Assembly: GCA_029582155.1 (NCBI GenBank)
Contig: CM055896.1
Span: 23,713,184 to 23,777,183 of the forward strand
DNA: 64,000 bases
Reading direction: 5' to 3'
Source of the DNA: Panopea generosa
Taxonomy: Eukaryota; Mollusca; Bivalvia; Adapedonta; Hiatellidae
Part shown: one piece after another, positions 43,515-57,930 of the stretch
Numbering within the stretch: the first letter of the stretch is position 1
Layout: every line of letters begins with the position of its first letter
Translations under genes and position numbers: made by a program
Notes under the pieces: model-generated
The model's database searches: none
What the model was told of the DNA's origin: nothing
The model's input: only the letters and a program-made list of their open reading frames with translations

Positions 43515-46500
43515 TAAGTGTCTTTGTACCAACTCACAAGGACAATTGTCATATAATGTACTGTAATACGTAAAAGGTACCACCTCACCAGGACTTTTAT
43601 CATAAAATGTACTGTTTGGAGGTGAATGGCCAGTTACTGCAATACGTCTCTTTGTAACACCTCACTAGGACAATTATCATATAATATACTCTTTGAAAGT
43701 AAATCACCAGTTTCTCTTATACTTATCTTTGTACCACCTCACAAGGACAATTGTCATATAATGTACTGTTTGGAAGTGAATCACCAGTTACTGTAATACC
43801 TATGTTTGTACCACCTCACAATGACAATTGTCATATATGTACTCTTTGGAAGCGAATCGCCAGTTACTGTAAAACGTATGTTGGTACCACCTCACAAGGA
43901 CAATTGTCATATAATGTACTGTTTGGAAGAGAATCACCAGTTACTGTTATACGTATCTTTGTACCACATCACAAGGACAATTGTCATATAATGTACTGTT
44001 TGGAAGTGAATGGTCAGTTACTGTAATACGTATATTTTTACCACCACACAAGGATAATTGCCATATAATGTACTGTTTAGAAGTGAATGGCCAATTCCTG
44101 TAATACGTATATTTTTACCACCACACAAAGACAATTGTAATATAATGTACTGTTTGAAAGTGAATCGCCTGTTACTGTAATACGTTTCTTTGTACCAACT
44201 CACAAGGACAATTGTCATATAATGTACTGTAATACGTAAAAGGTACTGCCTCACTAGGACAATTATCATATAATGTACTGTTTGGAGGTGAATCGCAAGT
44301 TACTATAATACCTATCTTTGTACCACCTCACAAGGACAATTATCATAATTTATAATATACTGTTTTGAAATGAATGATCAGTTACTGTTATACGGATCTT
44401 TGTACCACCTCACAAGGACAATTATCATATAATGTACTGTTTCGAAGTGAATCGCCATTAACTGTAATACGTATTTTTGTACAACCTCACAAGGACAAAT
44501 GTCATATATAATGTACTGTTTGGAAGTGAATGGCCAGTAACTGAAATACGTATACTTTTGCCACCTAACAAGGACAATTGTCATTTAATGTACTGTTTGA
44601 AAGTGAATCGCCTGTTACTATAATACGTGTCGTTGTACCAACTCACAAGGACAATTGTCATATAATGTACTGTAATACGTAAAAGGTACCACTCACCAGG
44701 ATAATTATCATAAAATGTACTGTTTGGAGGTGAATGGCCAGTTACTGCAATACGTGTCTTTGTAACACCTCACTAGGACAATTGTCATATTATGTACTCT
44801 TTGAAAGTAAATCACCAGTTTCTCTTATACGTATCTTTGTACCACATCACAAGGACAATTGTCATATAATGTACTGTTTGGAAGTGAATGGTCAGTTACT
44901 GTAATACGTATATTTTGACCACAACACAAGGATAATTGCCATATAATGTACTGTTTGGAAGTGAATGGCCAATTACTGTAATACGTATATTTTTACCACC
45001 ACACTAGGACAATTGTCATATAATGTACTGTTTGAAAGTGAATCCCCAGGTACTGTAATACGTTTCTTTGTACCAACTCACAAGATCAATTGTCATATAA
45101 TGTACTGTTTGAAAGTGAATCGCCAGGTACTGTAATACGTTTCTTTGTACCACCACACAAGGACAATTGTCATATAATGTACTGTTTGAAAATGAATCGC
45201 CAGGTACTGTAATACGTTTCTTTGTACCACCACACAAGGACAATTGTCATATAATGTACTGTTTGAAAGTGAATCGCCAGGTACTGTAATACGTTTCTTT
45301 GTGACAATTGTCATATAATGTACTGTTTGAAAGTGAATCCCCAGGTACTGTAATACGTTTCTTTGTACCAACTCACAAGATCAATTGTCATATAATGTAC
45401 TGTTTGAAAGTGAATCGCCAGGTACTGTAATACGTTTCTTTGTACCAACTCACAAGATCAATTGTCATATAATGTACTGTTTGAAAGTGAATCGCCAGGT
45501 ACTGTAATACGTTTCTTTGTGACAATTGTCATATAATGTACTGTTTGAAAGTGAATCGCCAGGTACTGTAATACGTTTCTTTGTGACAATTGTCATATAA
45601 TGTACTGTTTGAAAGTGAATCCCCAGGTACTGTAATACGTTTCTTTGTACCAACTCACAAGATCAATTGTCATATAATGTACTGTTTGAAAGTGAATCGC
45701 CAGGTACTGTAATACGTTTCTTTGTGACAATTGTCATATAATGTACTGTTTGAAAGTGAATCCCCAGGTACTGTAATACGTTTCTTTGTACCAACTCACA
45801 AGATCAATTGTCATATAATGTACTGTTTGAAAGTGAATCGCCAGGTACTGTAATACGTTTCTTTGTGACAATTGTCATATAATGTACTGTTTGAAAGTGA
45901 ATCCCCAGGTACTGTAATACGTTTCTTTGTACCAACTCACAAGATCAATTGTCATATAATGTACTGTTTGAAAGTGAATCGCCAGGTACTGTAATACGTT
46001 TCTTTGTGACAATTGTCATATAATGTACTGTTTGAAAGTGAATCCCCAGGTACTGTAATACGTTTCTTTGTACCAATTCACAAGATCAATTGTCATATAA
46101 TGTACTGTTTGAAAGTGAATCGCCAGGTACTGTAATACCTTTCTTTGTGACAATTGTCATATAATGTACTGTTTGAAAGTGAATCCCCAGGTACTGTAAT
46201 ACGTTTCTTTGTACCAACTCACAAGATCAATTGTCATATAATGTACTGTTTGAAAGTGAATCGCCAGGTACTGTAATACGTTTCTTTGTGACAATTGTCA
46301 TATAATGTACTGTTTGAAAGTGAATCCCCAGGTACTGTAATACGTTTCTTTGTACCAACTCACAAGATCAATTGTCATATAATGTACTGTTTGAAAGTGA
46401 ATCGCCAGGTACTGTAATACGTTTCTTTGTGACAATTGTCATATAATGTACTGTTTGAAAGTGAATCCCCAGGTACTGTAATACGTTTCTTTGTACCAAC

Positions 46501-47405
46501 TCACAAGATCAATTGTCATATAATGTACTGTTTGAAAGTGAATCGCCAGGTACTGTAATACGTTTCTTTGTACCAACTCACAAGATCAATTGTCATATAA
46601 TGTACTGTTTGAAAGTGAATCGCCAGGTACTGTAATACGTTTCTTTGTGACAATTGTCATATAATGTACTGTTTGAAAGTGAATCGCCAGGTACTGTAAT
46701 ACGTTTCTTTGTGACAATTGTCATATAATGTACTGTTTGAAAGTGAATCCCCAGGTACTGTAATACGTTTCTTTGTACCAACTCACAAGATCAATTGTCA
46801 GATAATGTACTGTTTGAAAGTGAATCGCCAGGTACTGTAATACGTTTCTTTGTACCAACTCACAAGATCAATTGTCATATAATGTACTGTTTGAAAGTGA
46901 ATCGCCAGGTACTGTAATACGTTTCTTTGTACCACCACACAAGGACAATTGTCATATAATGTACTGTTCGAAAATAAATCGCCAGGTACTGTAATACGTT
47001 TCTTTGTACCACCACACAAGGACAATTGTCATATAATGTACTGTTTGAAAGTGAATCGCCAGGTACTGTAATACGTTTCTTTGTGACAATTGTCATATAA
47101 TGTACTGTTTGAAAGTGAATCGCTAGGTACTGTAATACGTTTCTTTGTGACAATTGTCATATAATGTACTGTTTGAAAGTGAATCGCCAGGTACTGTAAT
47201 ACGTTTCTTTGTGACAATTGTCATATAATGTACTGTTTGGAAGTGAATCGCCAGGTACTGTAATACGTTTATATGTACCACCACACAAGGACAATTGTCA
47301 TATAATGTACTGTTTGGAGGTGAATCGCCAGGTACTGTAATACGTTTATATGTACCACCACACAAGGACAATTGTCATATAATGTACTGTTTTGAAATGA
47401 ATCGG
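43515..47405. repeat. 77-bp satellite, right arm, with 141-bp higher-order repeat
   Basis: Continuation of the satellite interrupted by the Polinton. Between about 45290 and 47220 two monomer types, 77 bp and a 64-bp form lacking ACCAACTCACAAG, are mixed, and from 45724 to at least 46430 they alternate strictly (the junction CTTTGTGACAATTG recurs at 45724, 45865, 46006, 46147 and 46288, each 141 bp apart). Copies here are far more uniform than in the left arm. Confidence 0.92.
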
Positions 47406-47569
47406 GTTTAAATACATTTTCAACACATCAGAAGTTATATATAATTTTGCAATATTCAATTCTGTTGATGAAGGAATGAATCTGAATACTATCACCTTCC
47501 TTTGGCAAGTAACTGACACACTTTCTGATATAAAGTATTTTGACCGAGTATGGTTGGGAACTAAACAGT
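47406..47569. other. Short unique spacer between satellites
   Basis: AT-rich sequence without a gene. Confidence 0.4.
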
Positions 47570-49395
47570 CAGAGACAGGTAGTTATAAGATAATAACGCC
47601 TTGGGCAAATCTGACAGTCAGAGACAGGTAGTTATAAGATAACAGCGCCCTGGACCAATCTGACAGTCAGAGGCAGGTAGTTATAAGATAACAGCGCCCT
47701 GTACCAATCTGACAGTCAGAGACAGGTGGTTATAAGATAACAGCGCCTTGGACCAATCTGACAGTCAGAGACAAGTGGTTATAAGATAACAGCGCCTTGG
47801 ACCAATCCGACAGTCAGAGACAGGTGGTTATAAGATAACAGCGCCTTGGACCAATCCGAAAGTCAGAAACAGATGGTTATAAGATAACAGCGCCTTGGAC
47901 CTTGGACCAATCCGACAGTCAGAGACAGCTGGTTATAAGATAACAATCTGACGGTCAGAGACAGGTGGTCATAAGATAACAGCGCCTTGTACAAATTTGA
48001 CAGTCAGGGACAGTTAGTTATAAGATAACAGCACCTTGTACCAATATGACAGTCAGAGACAGGTACTTATAAGATAACAGCGCCTTGTACCAATCTGACA
48101 GTCAGAGGCAGGTAGTTATAAGATAACAGCGCCTTGTACCAATCTGACAGTCAGAGGCAGGTAGTTATAAGATAACTGCGCCTTGAACCAAACTGACAGT
48201 CAAAGGCAGGCAATTATAAGATAACAGCGCCTTGTACCAATCTGACAGTCAGAGACAGGTAGTTATAAGATACATGTAACAGCACCCTGGACCAATCTGA
48301 CAGTCAGAGGCAGGTAGTTATAAGATACATGTAACAGCGCCCTGGACCAATCTGACAGTCAGAGACAGGTAGTCATAAGATACATGTAACAGCACCTTTG
48401 ACCAATCTGACAGTCAGAGGCAGGTATTTATCAGAAAACAGCGCCCTGGACCAATCTGACAGTCAGAGGCAGGTAGTTATAAGATAACAGCGCCTTGTAC
48501 CAATCTGACAGTCAGAGACAGGTAGTTATAAGATACATGTAACAGTACCCAGGACCAATCTAACAGTCAGAGGCAGGTAGTTATAAGATACATGTAACAG
48601 CGCCCTGGACCAATCTGACAGTCAGAGACAGGTAGTCATAAGATACATGTAACAGCGCCTTGGACCAATCTGACAGTCAGAGGCAGGTAGTTTTAAGATA
48701 ACAGCGCCTTGGACCAATCTTACAGTCAGAGGCAGGTAGTTATAAGATAACAGCGCCCTGGACAAATCTGACAGTCAGAGGCAGGTAGGTATAAGATAAC
48801 AGCGCCTTGTACCAATCTGACAATCAGAGGCAGTTAGTTATAAGATAACAGCGCCTTTTACCAATCTGACAGTCAGAGGCAGGTAGTTATATGATAACAG
48901 CGCCTTGTACCAATCTGACAGTCAGAGACAGGTAGTTATAAGATTCATGTAACAGCACCCTGGACCAATCTTACAGCCAGAGGCAGGTAGTTATAAGATA
49001 CATGTAACAGCGCCCTGGACCAATCTGACAGTCAGAGACAGGTAGTCATAAGATACATGTAACAGCGCCCTGGACCAATCTGACAGTCAGAGGCAGGTTG
49101 CTATAAGATAACAGCGCCCTGGACCAATCTGACAGTCAGAGGCAGGTAGTTATAAGATAACAGCGCCTTGTACCAATCTTACAGTCAGAGGCAGGTAGTT
49201 AAAAGATACATGTAACAGCGCCCTGGACCAATCAGACAGTCAGAGACAGGTAGTCATAAGATACATGTAACAGCGCCCTGGACCAATCTGACAGTCAGAG
49301 GTAGGTAGTTATAAGATAACAGCGCCCTGGACCAATCTGACAGTCAGAGGTAAGTAGTTATAAGATAACAGCGCCCTGGACCAATCTGCCACTGA
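47570..49395. repeat. 49-bp tandem repeat (with a 55-bp variant)
   Basis: The unit is GACAGTCAGAGGCAGGTAGT + TATAAGATAACAGCGCCTTG + TACCAATCT. A subset carries GATACATGTAACAG instead of GATAACAG, and these longer units recur in groups. About 36 copies. Confidence 0.92.
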
Positions 49396-49475
49396 GGACG
49401 TCTTGTCTGGAAGTAAAATATAATCGATTTAATACCGAGTTACTTTCCAACCTGACCAAATATCTAAATCATGTA

Positions 49476-49565
49476 TTGTTTGTTTGTTTGTTTGTTTGTT
49501 TGTTTGTTTGTTTGTTTGTTTGTTGTTTGTTTGTTTGTTGTTTGTTTGTTTGTTTGTTTGTTTGA
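49476..49565. repeat. (GTTT)n microsatellite
   Basis: Nearly pure tetranucleotide run with two GTTGTTT interruptions. Confidence 0.95.
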
Positions 49566-50560
49566 ATATTAAAGCATCATGCTCATGTCATCGAGGGCTA
49601 CATAATATAAAACATCACTGCAAGTAACGTGATATGTTGCAAGTAACGTGATATGTTGCAAGTAACGTGATATGTTGATATCATGCGATGATTGACGAAA
49701 ACTGATATACAATAGATTTATATCGGTTTGTTTTTCTGAATGATGTGATGAATACATTTTTACGTTTGTACCGATTTGTTATCAAATGTATTATTTGCGT
49801 TGGTACTGAATCACATTATTTTTAACAAAGCCAGGTATAAAATAGTTTGATTATATATAAGCACCCATGTAAGATTAAATATTACGATGAAGTCAAATAT
49901 GTAAGAAGTTAAATGTATTATTATGATAATATTACAAGCTATATGCTGTATATTTCACTGATATGCTTCAAAATGCCCCACCTTATAATCATATTGATTA
50001 TTTTTGTTTATATTTATTATTATAATAGTTTATGCATCCTGTGATTATACTTCAGTATATCATATAATTATAAAATAAATTACTGTATGCTTGCTTAATA
50101 TTATCATTGCATTTCTCTTGAAATGTTTAATTGCATTAAAATACTTTTTAAAAACAAAATAGATGTATGAGTATATATTTTATATTAGTTTTGTGTTTAT
50201 AATTTCGTTGTAATCCATATTTTAAGTTAATTGCGAATATCTGTATCTGTGCAATTGCCTCTTTATGATAGTGTACTACATACACCTTAAAACAGGTAAA
50301 AACCATATTGTTCTAAATAACGCAGTACTTTTCCGAGAAACTCTTTAGCACTATAAACAACATTGTTTTAAAAAATAAGAATGATATGAAATGTTCTCAC
50401 TATGTCCAAGCGGCACCATGTACCATGCACCGGTTAGATGAAATAATCCGCACATGATAATTATAGTTTCTTCATTTTAATATTGTTCAAAAACTCAATG
50501 CGTATACAATTTATTAACAACAACCCAGTCATTGAATCTAGTTGTATATAACCAACCCAT
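49566..50560. other. AT-rich DNA without a recognisable gene
   Basis: A 19-bp unit (GCAAGTAACGTGATATGTT) is repeated three times at about 49619-49675. Otherwise nothing is seen. Confidence 0.5.
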
Positions 50561-50562
50561 TA

Positions 50563-50563
50563 G

Positions 50564-50623
<60 letters not shown>

Positions 50624-50625
50624 TT

Positions 50626-50678
<53 letters not shown>

Positions 50679-50733
50679 TCTCTGTCTCTGTCTCTGTCTC
50701 TCTGTCTCTCTGTCTCTCTCTCTCTCTCTCTCT
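50563..50733. repeat. (CT)n microsatellite
   Basis: CT dinucleotides with occasional TTT and CTGT interruptions; serine/leucine or arginine/glutamate frames here are artefacts. Confidence 0.95.
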
Positions 50734-50828
50734 GACTACCCACATAACTTGTCTGCCTATCTATGACTCTCCTACGCTTCTTGCATTACCGCTGTCTTTA
50801 TATTTAGTGTAAGAGTTATTGACCTAAT

Positions 50829-51278
50829 CATGGCGTTGTCTATGGCGATATACCCTTTACCTGGTAGTATTACAACATCATGGCGTTGTCTATGGCGATA
50901 TATCCTTTACCTGGTAGTATTACAACATCATGGCGGTGTCTATGGCGATATATCCTTTACCTGGTAGTATTACAACATCATGGCGTTGTCTATGGCGATA
51001 TATCCTTTACCTGGTAGTATTACAACATCATGGCGGTGTCTATGGCGATATATCCTTTACCTGGTAGTATTACAACATCATGGCGTTGTCTATGGCGATA
51101 TATCCTTTACCTGGTAGTATTACAACATCATGGCGGTGTCTATGGCGATATATCCTTTACCTGGTAGTATATACAACATCATGGCGGTGTCTATGGCGAT
51201 ATATCCTTTACCTGGTAGTATTACAACATCGTGGCGGTGTCTATGGCGATATATCCTTTACCTGGTAGTATTACAACT
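50829..51278. repeat. 50-bp tandem repeat, nine copies
   Basis: The unit CATCATGGCG(T/G)TGTCTATGG + CGATATATCCTTTACCTGGT + AGTATTACAA repeats nine times with very few differences; the T/G site alternates between copies in the first part. Confidence 0.93.
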
Positions 51279-52129
51279 ATGATGACTTGATGAAAGTACC
51301 GTTTGTAATTGATAAATAACGATTAACATTATTAAAACAAAATTAATCATTATAAAAAGTTAATAGACACAAATTAACCGCCTCTGTATCGTGATCATTC
51401 GGGAAATATTCACAAACGTGGGAGAACTGATATTTATTCCAAAGCTTTTGGCTCTTATTGATATTTTTTAGTGTTAATTATCCCATTATAGCCATGGAGC
51501 ACATATATGACTTTTACATTGTATTTCATTTTAAGATGTAACAAAGGAATATAATATTACTATACAGTGTTTAAAGGTTTTGAAAGTATAAATCTTTCTC
51601 GTATTTAAGTAATTTAATTTAGTTTCATACAGTTATAACATTCAATGTATTTTATATTTTAGTTATGATTTTAAACCGTCGAACCTTTATTTATGTATAT
51701 TTTACACTACGTGTTCATTATGAAGAACCATATGTGTACAATATGAACTTAAAAAATATATCTGCGTTTTATATTTTAGGGTCATTTCCGAGTGATAACT
51801 TTACCACGTTCTTTTATTAATTTCATAAATGCGCGGACAGAGACTTACATAGAGTTATTACTTTACCACGTTTTATATCACGTTAAAGTACTCAATGCCA
51901 CTTGCATATACGAGTACACAGCAATATCTGGCACGAGTCATGGAAATCAGAACTGTAGGTTAACACATGACATTATATCAAATAGTTTTAACACCAGCGA
52001 GAGTACGTGTAAAATGTAAATACTTTTATACTGCGAGATAAAATGGGTACACCCAATCAATTTTTTGTCACTCTTGACACCTCCACTTCCGTGCCCGCTC
52101 ATTGGAGACTTAAACCAAATAACCATTCC
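51279..52129. other. AT-rich DNA without a recognisable gene
   Basis: Contains one 75-codon open frame (51792-52019 plus) of no recognised family. Nothing else is supported. Confidence 0.45.
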
Positions 52130-55085
52130 ATTTTAGTGCCGTATTGACTATACTACATGTCCTTTATTGCCGCATTGACAATACTACATGTCCTTTATTG
52201 CCGTATTGACTTCTATACTACATATCCTTTATTGCAATATTAACTATACTACATGTTCTTTATTGCCGTATTGACTATATTACATATCTTGTATTGCCGC
52301 ATTGACTATACTTCATATCCTTTATTGTCGCATTGACTATACTACATATCCTTTATTGTCGCATTGACTATACTTCATATCCTTTATTGTCGCATTGACT
52401 ATACTACTGTTACATATCCTTCATTGCAATATTGACTATACTACATATCCTTTATTGCCGTATTGACTATACTACTGTTACATATCCTTTATTGCAATAT
52501 TGACTATACTACATATCCTTTATTGCCGTATTGACTATACTACTGTTACATATCCTTTATTGCCGCATTGACTATACTACATATCCTTTATTGCCGCATT
52601 GACTATACTTCATATCCTTAATTGCCGCATTGACTGTACTACATATTCTTTATTGTCGTATTGACTATACTACATATCCTTTATTGCAATATTGACTATA
52701 CTTCATATCCTTTATTGCCGTATTGACTATACTACTGTTACATATCCTTTATTGCCGCATTGACTATACTACATATCCTTTATTGTCGCATTGACTATAC
52801 TACATATCCTTTATTGCCGTATTGACTATACTACATATCCTTTATTGCAATATTGACTATACTACATATCCTTTATTGCCGTATTGACTATACTACTGTT
52901 ACATATCCTTTATTGCAATATTAACTATACTTCATATCCTTTTTTGCTGTTTTGACTACACTACATATCCTTTATTGCCGTATTGACTATACTACATATC
53001 CTTTATTGCCGTATTGCCAATACTACATATCTTTTATTGCAATATTGACTATACAACATATCCTTTATTGCCGTATTGACTATACTACTGTTACATATCC
53101 TTTATTGCAATATTAACTATACTTCATATTTTTATTGCTGTATTGACTACACTACATATCCTTTATTACAATATTGACTATACTTCATATCCTTTATTGC
53201 TGTTGTGACTATACTACATATCCTTTATTGCAATATTACCTATACTTCATATCCTTAATTGCCGTATTGACTATTCTACTGTTACATATCCTTTATTGCA
53301 ATATTAACTTTACTTCATATGTTATTGCTGTATTGACTACACTTCATATCCTTTATTGCAATATTGACTATACTTCATATCCTTTATTGCTGTTTTGACT
53401 ATAATACATATCCTTTATTGCAATATTAACTATACTTCACATTCTTATTGCTGTATTGACTTCACTACATATCCTTCATTGCCTTATTAACTATACTACA
53501 TATCCTTTATTGCTGTATTGACTATACTTTATATCCTTTATTGCCGTATGAACTATACTACATATCCTTTATTGCCGTATTGACTATACTACATATCCTT
53601 TATTGCCGTATTGACTATACTACATATCGTTTATTGCAATATTAACTATACTACATATCCTTTATTGCCGTATTGACTTCTACACTACATATCCTTTATT
53701 GCAATATTGACTATACTACATATCCTTTATTGCCGTATTGACTATACTACATATCCTTTATTGCCGTATTGACTATACTACATATCCTTTACTGCAATAT
53801 TGACTACACTTCATATTCTTTATTGCCGTATTGACTATACTACTGTTACATATACTTTATTGCAATATTAACTATATTACATATCCTTTATTGCTGTATT
53901 GACTACACTCCATATCCTTTATTGCCGTATCGACTATACTACATATCCTTTATTGCTGTATTGACTATACTACATATCCTTTATTGCTACATTGACTTTA
54001 CTACATATCCTTTATTGCCGTATTGACTATACTACTGTTACATATCCTTTATTGCAATATTAACTATACTTCATATACTTTATTGCTGTATTGACTACAT
54101 TACATATCCTTTATTGTTGTATTGACTATACTGCATTTCTTTTATTGCCGTATTAACTATACTACATATCCTTTATTGCCGTATTGACTATACTACATAT
54201 CCTTTATTGCCGTATTGATTATACTACATATCCTTTATTGCTGTATTGACTACACTCCATATCCTTTATTGCCGTATTGACTATACTACATATCCTTTAT
54301 TGCTGTATTGACTATACTACGTATCCTTTATTGCTGCATTGACTTTACTACATATCCTTTATTGCCGTATTGACTATACTACTGTTACATATCTTTTATT
54401 GCAATAATTACTATATTTCATATACTTTATTGCTGTATTGACTATACTACATATCCTTTATTGTTGTATTGACTTTATTGCATTTCTTTTATTGCCGTAT
54501 TAACTATACTACGTATCTTTTAATGCCGTATTGACTACACTACATATCCTTTGATGCCGTATTGACTATACTACATGTCCTTTATTGCAATATTAACTAT
54601 ACTACAAATTCTTTATTGTCGTATTTTCTATACTACGTATCCTTTATTGCAATATTAACTATACTACATATCCTTTATTGTCGCATTGACTATACTACAT
54701 ATCCTTTATTGTCGCAATGACTATACTACATATCCTTTATTGTCGTATTTTACTATACTACATATCCTTTATTGCAATATTAACTATACTACATATCCTT
54801 AATTGCCGTATTGACTATACTACATATCCTTTATTGCAATATTAACTATACTACATATTCTTTATTGCCGTATTATCTATACTACGTATCCTTTATTGCA
54901 ATATTAACTACACTTCATATTCTTTATTGTCGTATTTTACTATACTACATATCCTTTATTGCAATATTAACTATACTACTTATCCTTTATTGCAATATCA
55001 ACTATACTACATGTCCTTTATTGCTGCATTGACTATACTACTTATCCTTTATTGCCGTATTGACTCTACTACACATCCTTTATTA
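52130..55085. repeat. 31-bp tandem repeat, about 95 copies
   Basis: The unit is CTATACTACATATCCTTTAT + TGCCGTATTGA. Variants with GCAATATTA(A/G), a CTGTTA insertion (CTACTGTTACATATCC) and GTCGCATTGA are interspersed over 3 kb. Confidence 0.93.
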
Positions 55086-55499
55086 TAAGTTAGTTTTCTT
55101 GCTGTGTAGAAATAGTATTCTGAAGGAGTGTATGTACCATTTGCTAGTTGCATGATACTTCATCCATTATAATCGTATGCATATAATTGTAAATCCAGTC
55201 TGAATACGTACCAACATGTCCTGTCTTTCAACCATCCAGCAATGTTTACCAACAAGCCAACTATTGTATCTGTATGCTTAAGTCAGTTAATGGAACGTCC
55301 AAAGTCACACTAGCGTTGTCTGCTGACGACTATTGTATTTAAATTGAAAACTACAGTTGAAACGGGAACCACAATCTTCATTATTTATCGCAAATCTCGG
55401 TAACATATACTAAAGGGTAGTATCACGAATGTAAATATAATACAATGCTGGGGGTAATTTGACACTTAAAGACGTCCTGGTAGAACAAGTAAAAGCGAA
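55086..55499. other. Spacer without a recognisable gene
   Basis: No open frame or RNA gene of note. Confidence 0.4.
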
Positions 55500-55625
55500 T
55501 AACATGCCTTGTTAAAGACATCTACACATACATTGTAGCCTTGGCGAGGACTGAACCCGCAACCCTGCGATATTGGTTCCGATGATGCACTACTGGATTA
55601 CGCACTCTAATCCATCATTGCGATT
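55500..55625 (-). repeat. tRNA-derived SINE-like fragment
   Basis: On the minus strand GGGTTGCGGGTTCAGTCCTC matches an RNA polymerase III B box (GGTTCAGTCC at 55548-55557), about 45 bases downstream of GGATTAGAGTGCGTAATCC, an A-box-like region. It cannot fold as a complete modern tRNA by inspection, so a SINE head is more likely than a functional tRNA. Confidence 0.45.
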
Positions 55626-55982
55626 GTGAATATTGCACTTATGCAGATATAAAATGCATGTTGTCGCCCGGTGTATTGTTCTCGATTATTTAACGATATA
55701 TATTGTATTACTGGTAACTCAAATTACTTAACCAAAATTAATTAAGCCTGATCTAGAAAAACATCGTTCCATGTCATTTCAAACGTGGGTTTCCGTTTTT
55801 TTATTACAAATTTGATACCCTTGTCACACAAATGCAGACTGCAATTTCATTTAGAGATTGACTTGACTGGGTAAACAACATAAAGCTAACAGGAAACGTT
55901 CTGTTGACAGTGGCAACAAAACACAACACAAGGGGGATCACGCTCAGTCTAGTGGTGTAATTATTGTCTCACAACTCTTATT

Positions 55983-56002
55983 CCCCCCCCCCCCCCCCCC
56001 CC
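55983..56002. repeat. Poly(C) tract
   Basis: Twenty C residues followed by eight A residues. Confidence 0.95.
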
Positions 56003-56584
56003 AAAAAAAACTGTTTCAAATAAATGATGCAGAAACATTTTTGACATTATGACAAATGGTCAGCAGTTAGTCCTAATGATGAACGCTAATTAGCCATTGA
56101 TTGGCGATAACTACCACTGAACTTTATTAAAATTACTCTTAAAAATGAAAGTCCACTAACCACAGAGAGTCTCAGATATTGCTTTAAACCTGCTTCGGAC
56201 AACACCGTCGTCTATCTTTAAACTATACAAAACTAATGATGATTGCAAATTGTAACTGAAGCAATATTTAAATACGCACTAAGGTCAGTGGCTAAATGTC
56301 AGTAATATTAGCCATTTAATTATTCACAAAGTGAAGCTTATATCGCAATATTACAGTGACTGTCCATGTGTTTACGTGAATGTTGGTTTGTTCAAGATTC
56401 TTGTTGACAGCTATTATTTACTTTGCTGCACCTGGTAATCCAGGGGCGAATGTGCCATATTAAGCATAGTATCGGGTAGACAGCAAATAAACATAATGAA
56501 CGCACATTAAATAGACAAGACATGGACACGTGTATCGACTTTATTTATGGTTTAATATGGTTTTGTCCTACAAAAGGTCGCGGT

Positions 56585-56745
56585 TCCATAATTCCCCGGC
56601 CACAAGTCGTTTTTTTTTTGTTTTTGTTTTTTTTAATTTCAATCACTGAAAAGCGATCCATTTAATCACGCCGTTATAGGTCTGTGAGGGTCGGGGTGGG
56701 CAATGCATCAACAAACCGTGCAAATATATGTATCAGTCAAGTTGT
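56585..56745 (-). repeat. Interspersed repeat, copy B
   Basis: Reverse complement of copy A (11712-11865): GTGAGGGTCGGGGTGG, GATCCATTTAATCAC and a T-rich tract appear in the mirrored order. Confidence 0.6.
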
Positions 56746-57884
56746 AACATACATTCATATATATATACACTGAAAGGGAAAAAAAGCATACATTTTGTTT
56801 TTTAAAATTATTTCATTATTGGCTAAGTTCATTCATGTGATGGAAAATGAACTGATTTTTTCTTATTGTTTTGCTTTGAAATGAATTAAATGTTTGTTTT
56901 TTTATTCAACAATATGATGAAATATAAATATACAAAATTTATACGCAATACATTTATTGTTCCTTGACCTGTCGACGTTTATAGGTATGTACACTTTCTT
57001 TTTCCTTTCACCACATATATATTAATCTTAAAGGGACACACCAGTTAATTGATGGTGTTTATTGAAATCCAGCAGAAGACATTAAAAAAATCAAAGATAC
57101 CTTGGTTCATTTTATATTTTTCTAGTAAAATTTAACTATATTTGAGAATCAGAAAACACAAAAGAATCACCTATTTCTTAAATTTTATAAAACATGTGTT
57201 TTCAGTTTTTGGATTGGTTGAATACAAATCTTAATGCGTTTACTCGACCATACGTATCCTTGGTCATTTTGCTAAATCCTTACACCACAAGCTAATACAT
57301 CCAGTTATTAACCCTTTATTGACAAATATATACCATAATGAAGAGGAGTTTTTAGAAATTTAGATTTTGATTTTGTCAAAAGAGAAAAACGCAGGTAATT
57401 GGCATCTTCAACATGGTACACATGTCAAATACGCGGTCAAATTCAATAACACAAAACTCTTTTGCTGAATTCACTTGCTTCCAGCTTACATTATCCGGAT
57501 ATTGATAACCCTGGGGATTAAATGACCATGAATCTAAAATAACTTGTCGCTGATAAAATACCGCTATTGTATTGGCTCATGTTTGAACAAGCTCGTATAA
57601 CAGTTTTTGAATATTGTTTTTGGTGTTTTATGTCAGCTTTGTGTTGTTTAATAATAAATCATTTATTTCATTTCTCTTAATGTTTGAAATAGTTCTTGCA
57701 CATATTTAAATATGTTATCACATTTCTTTCATTGTCGTAGTAACCTTTTAACATAAACTCTTTCGATTCTAATATTTAGTATAGTACTGTAAATTAAGAG
57801 TGATTTCTGAATTTGTCACATGACAAGGTGTTTTCTCGCGTGCAGTAACGTCACATTGGCTAAAATTGTCGTAATGTAACTTTT

Positions 57885-57886
<2 letters not shown>
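56746..57886. other. AT-rich DNA without a recognisable gene
   Basis: No open frame of note and no mobile-element end seen. Confidence 0.45.

Positions 57887-57926
<40 letters not shown>
57887..57926. repeat. (GA)n microsatellite
   Basis: Uninterrupted GA repeat. Confidence 0.95.

Positions 57927-57930
<4 letters not shown>

Noticed and set aside
50495..50766. Ser/Leu and Arg/Glu repeat frames near 50.6 kb
   Set aside because: Translations of the (CT)n microsatellite.
55540..55620. Functional tRNA gene
   Set aside because: Only the B box is convincing and no full cloverleaf with acceptor stem could be drawn; a SINE head fits better.
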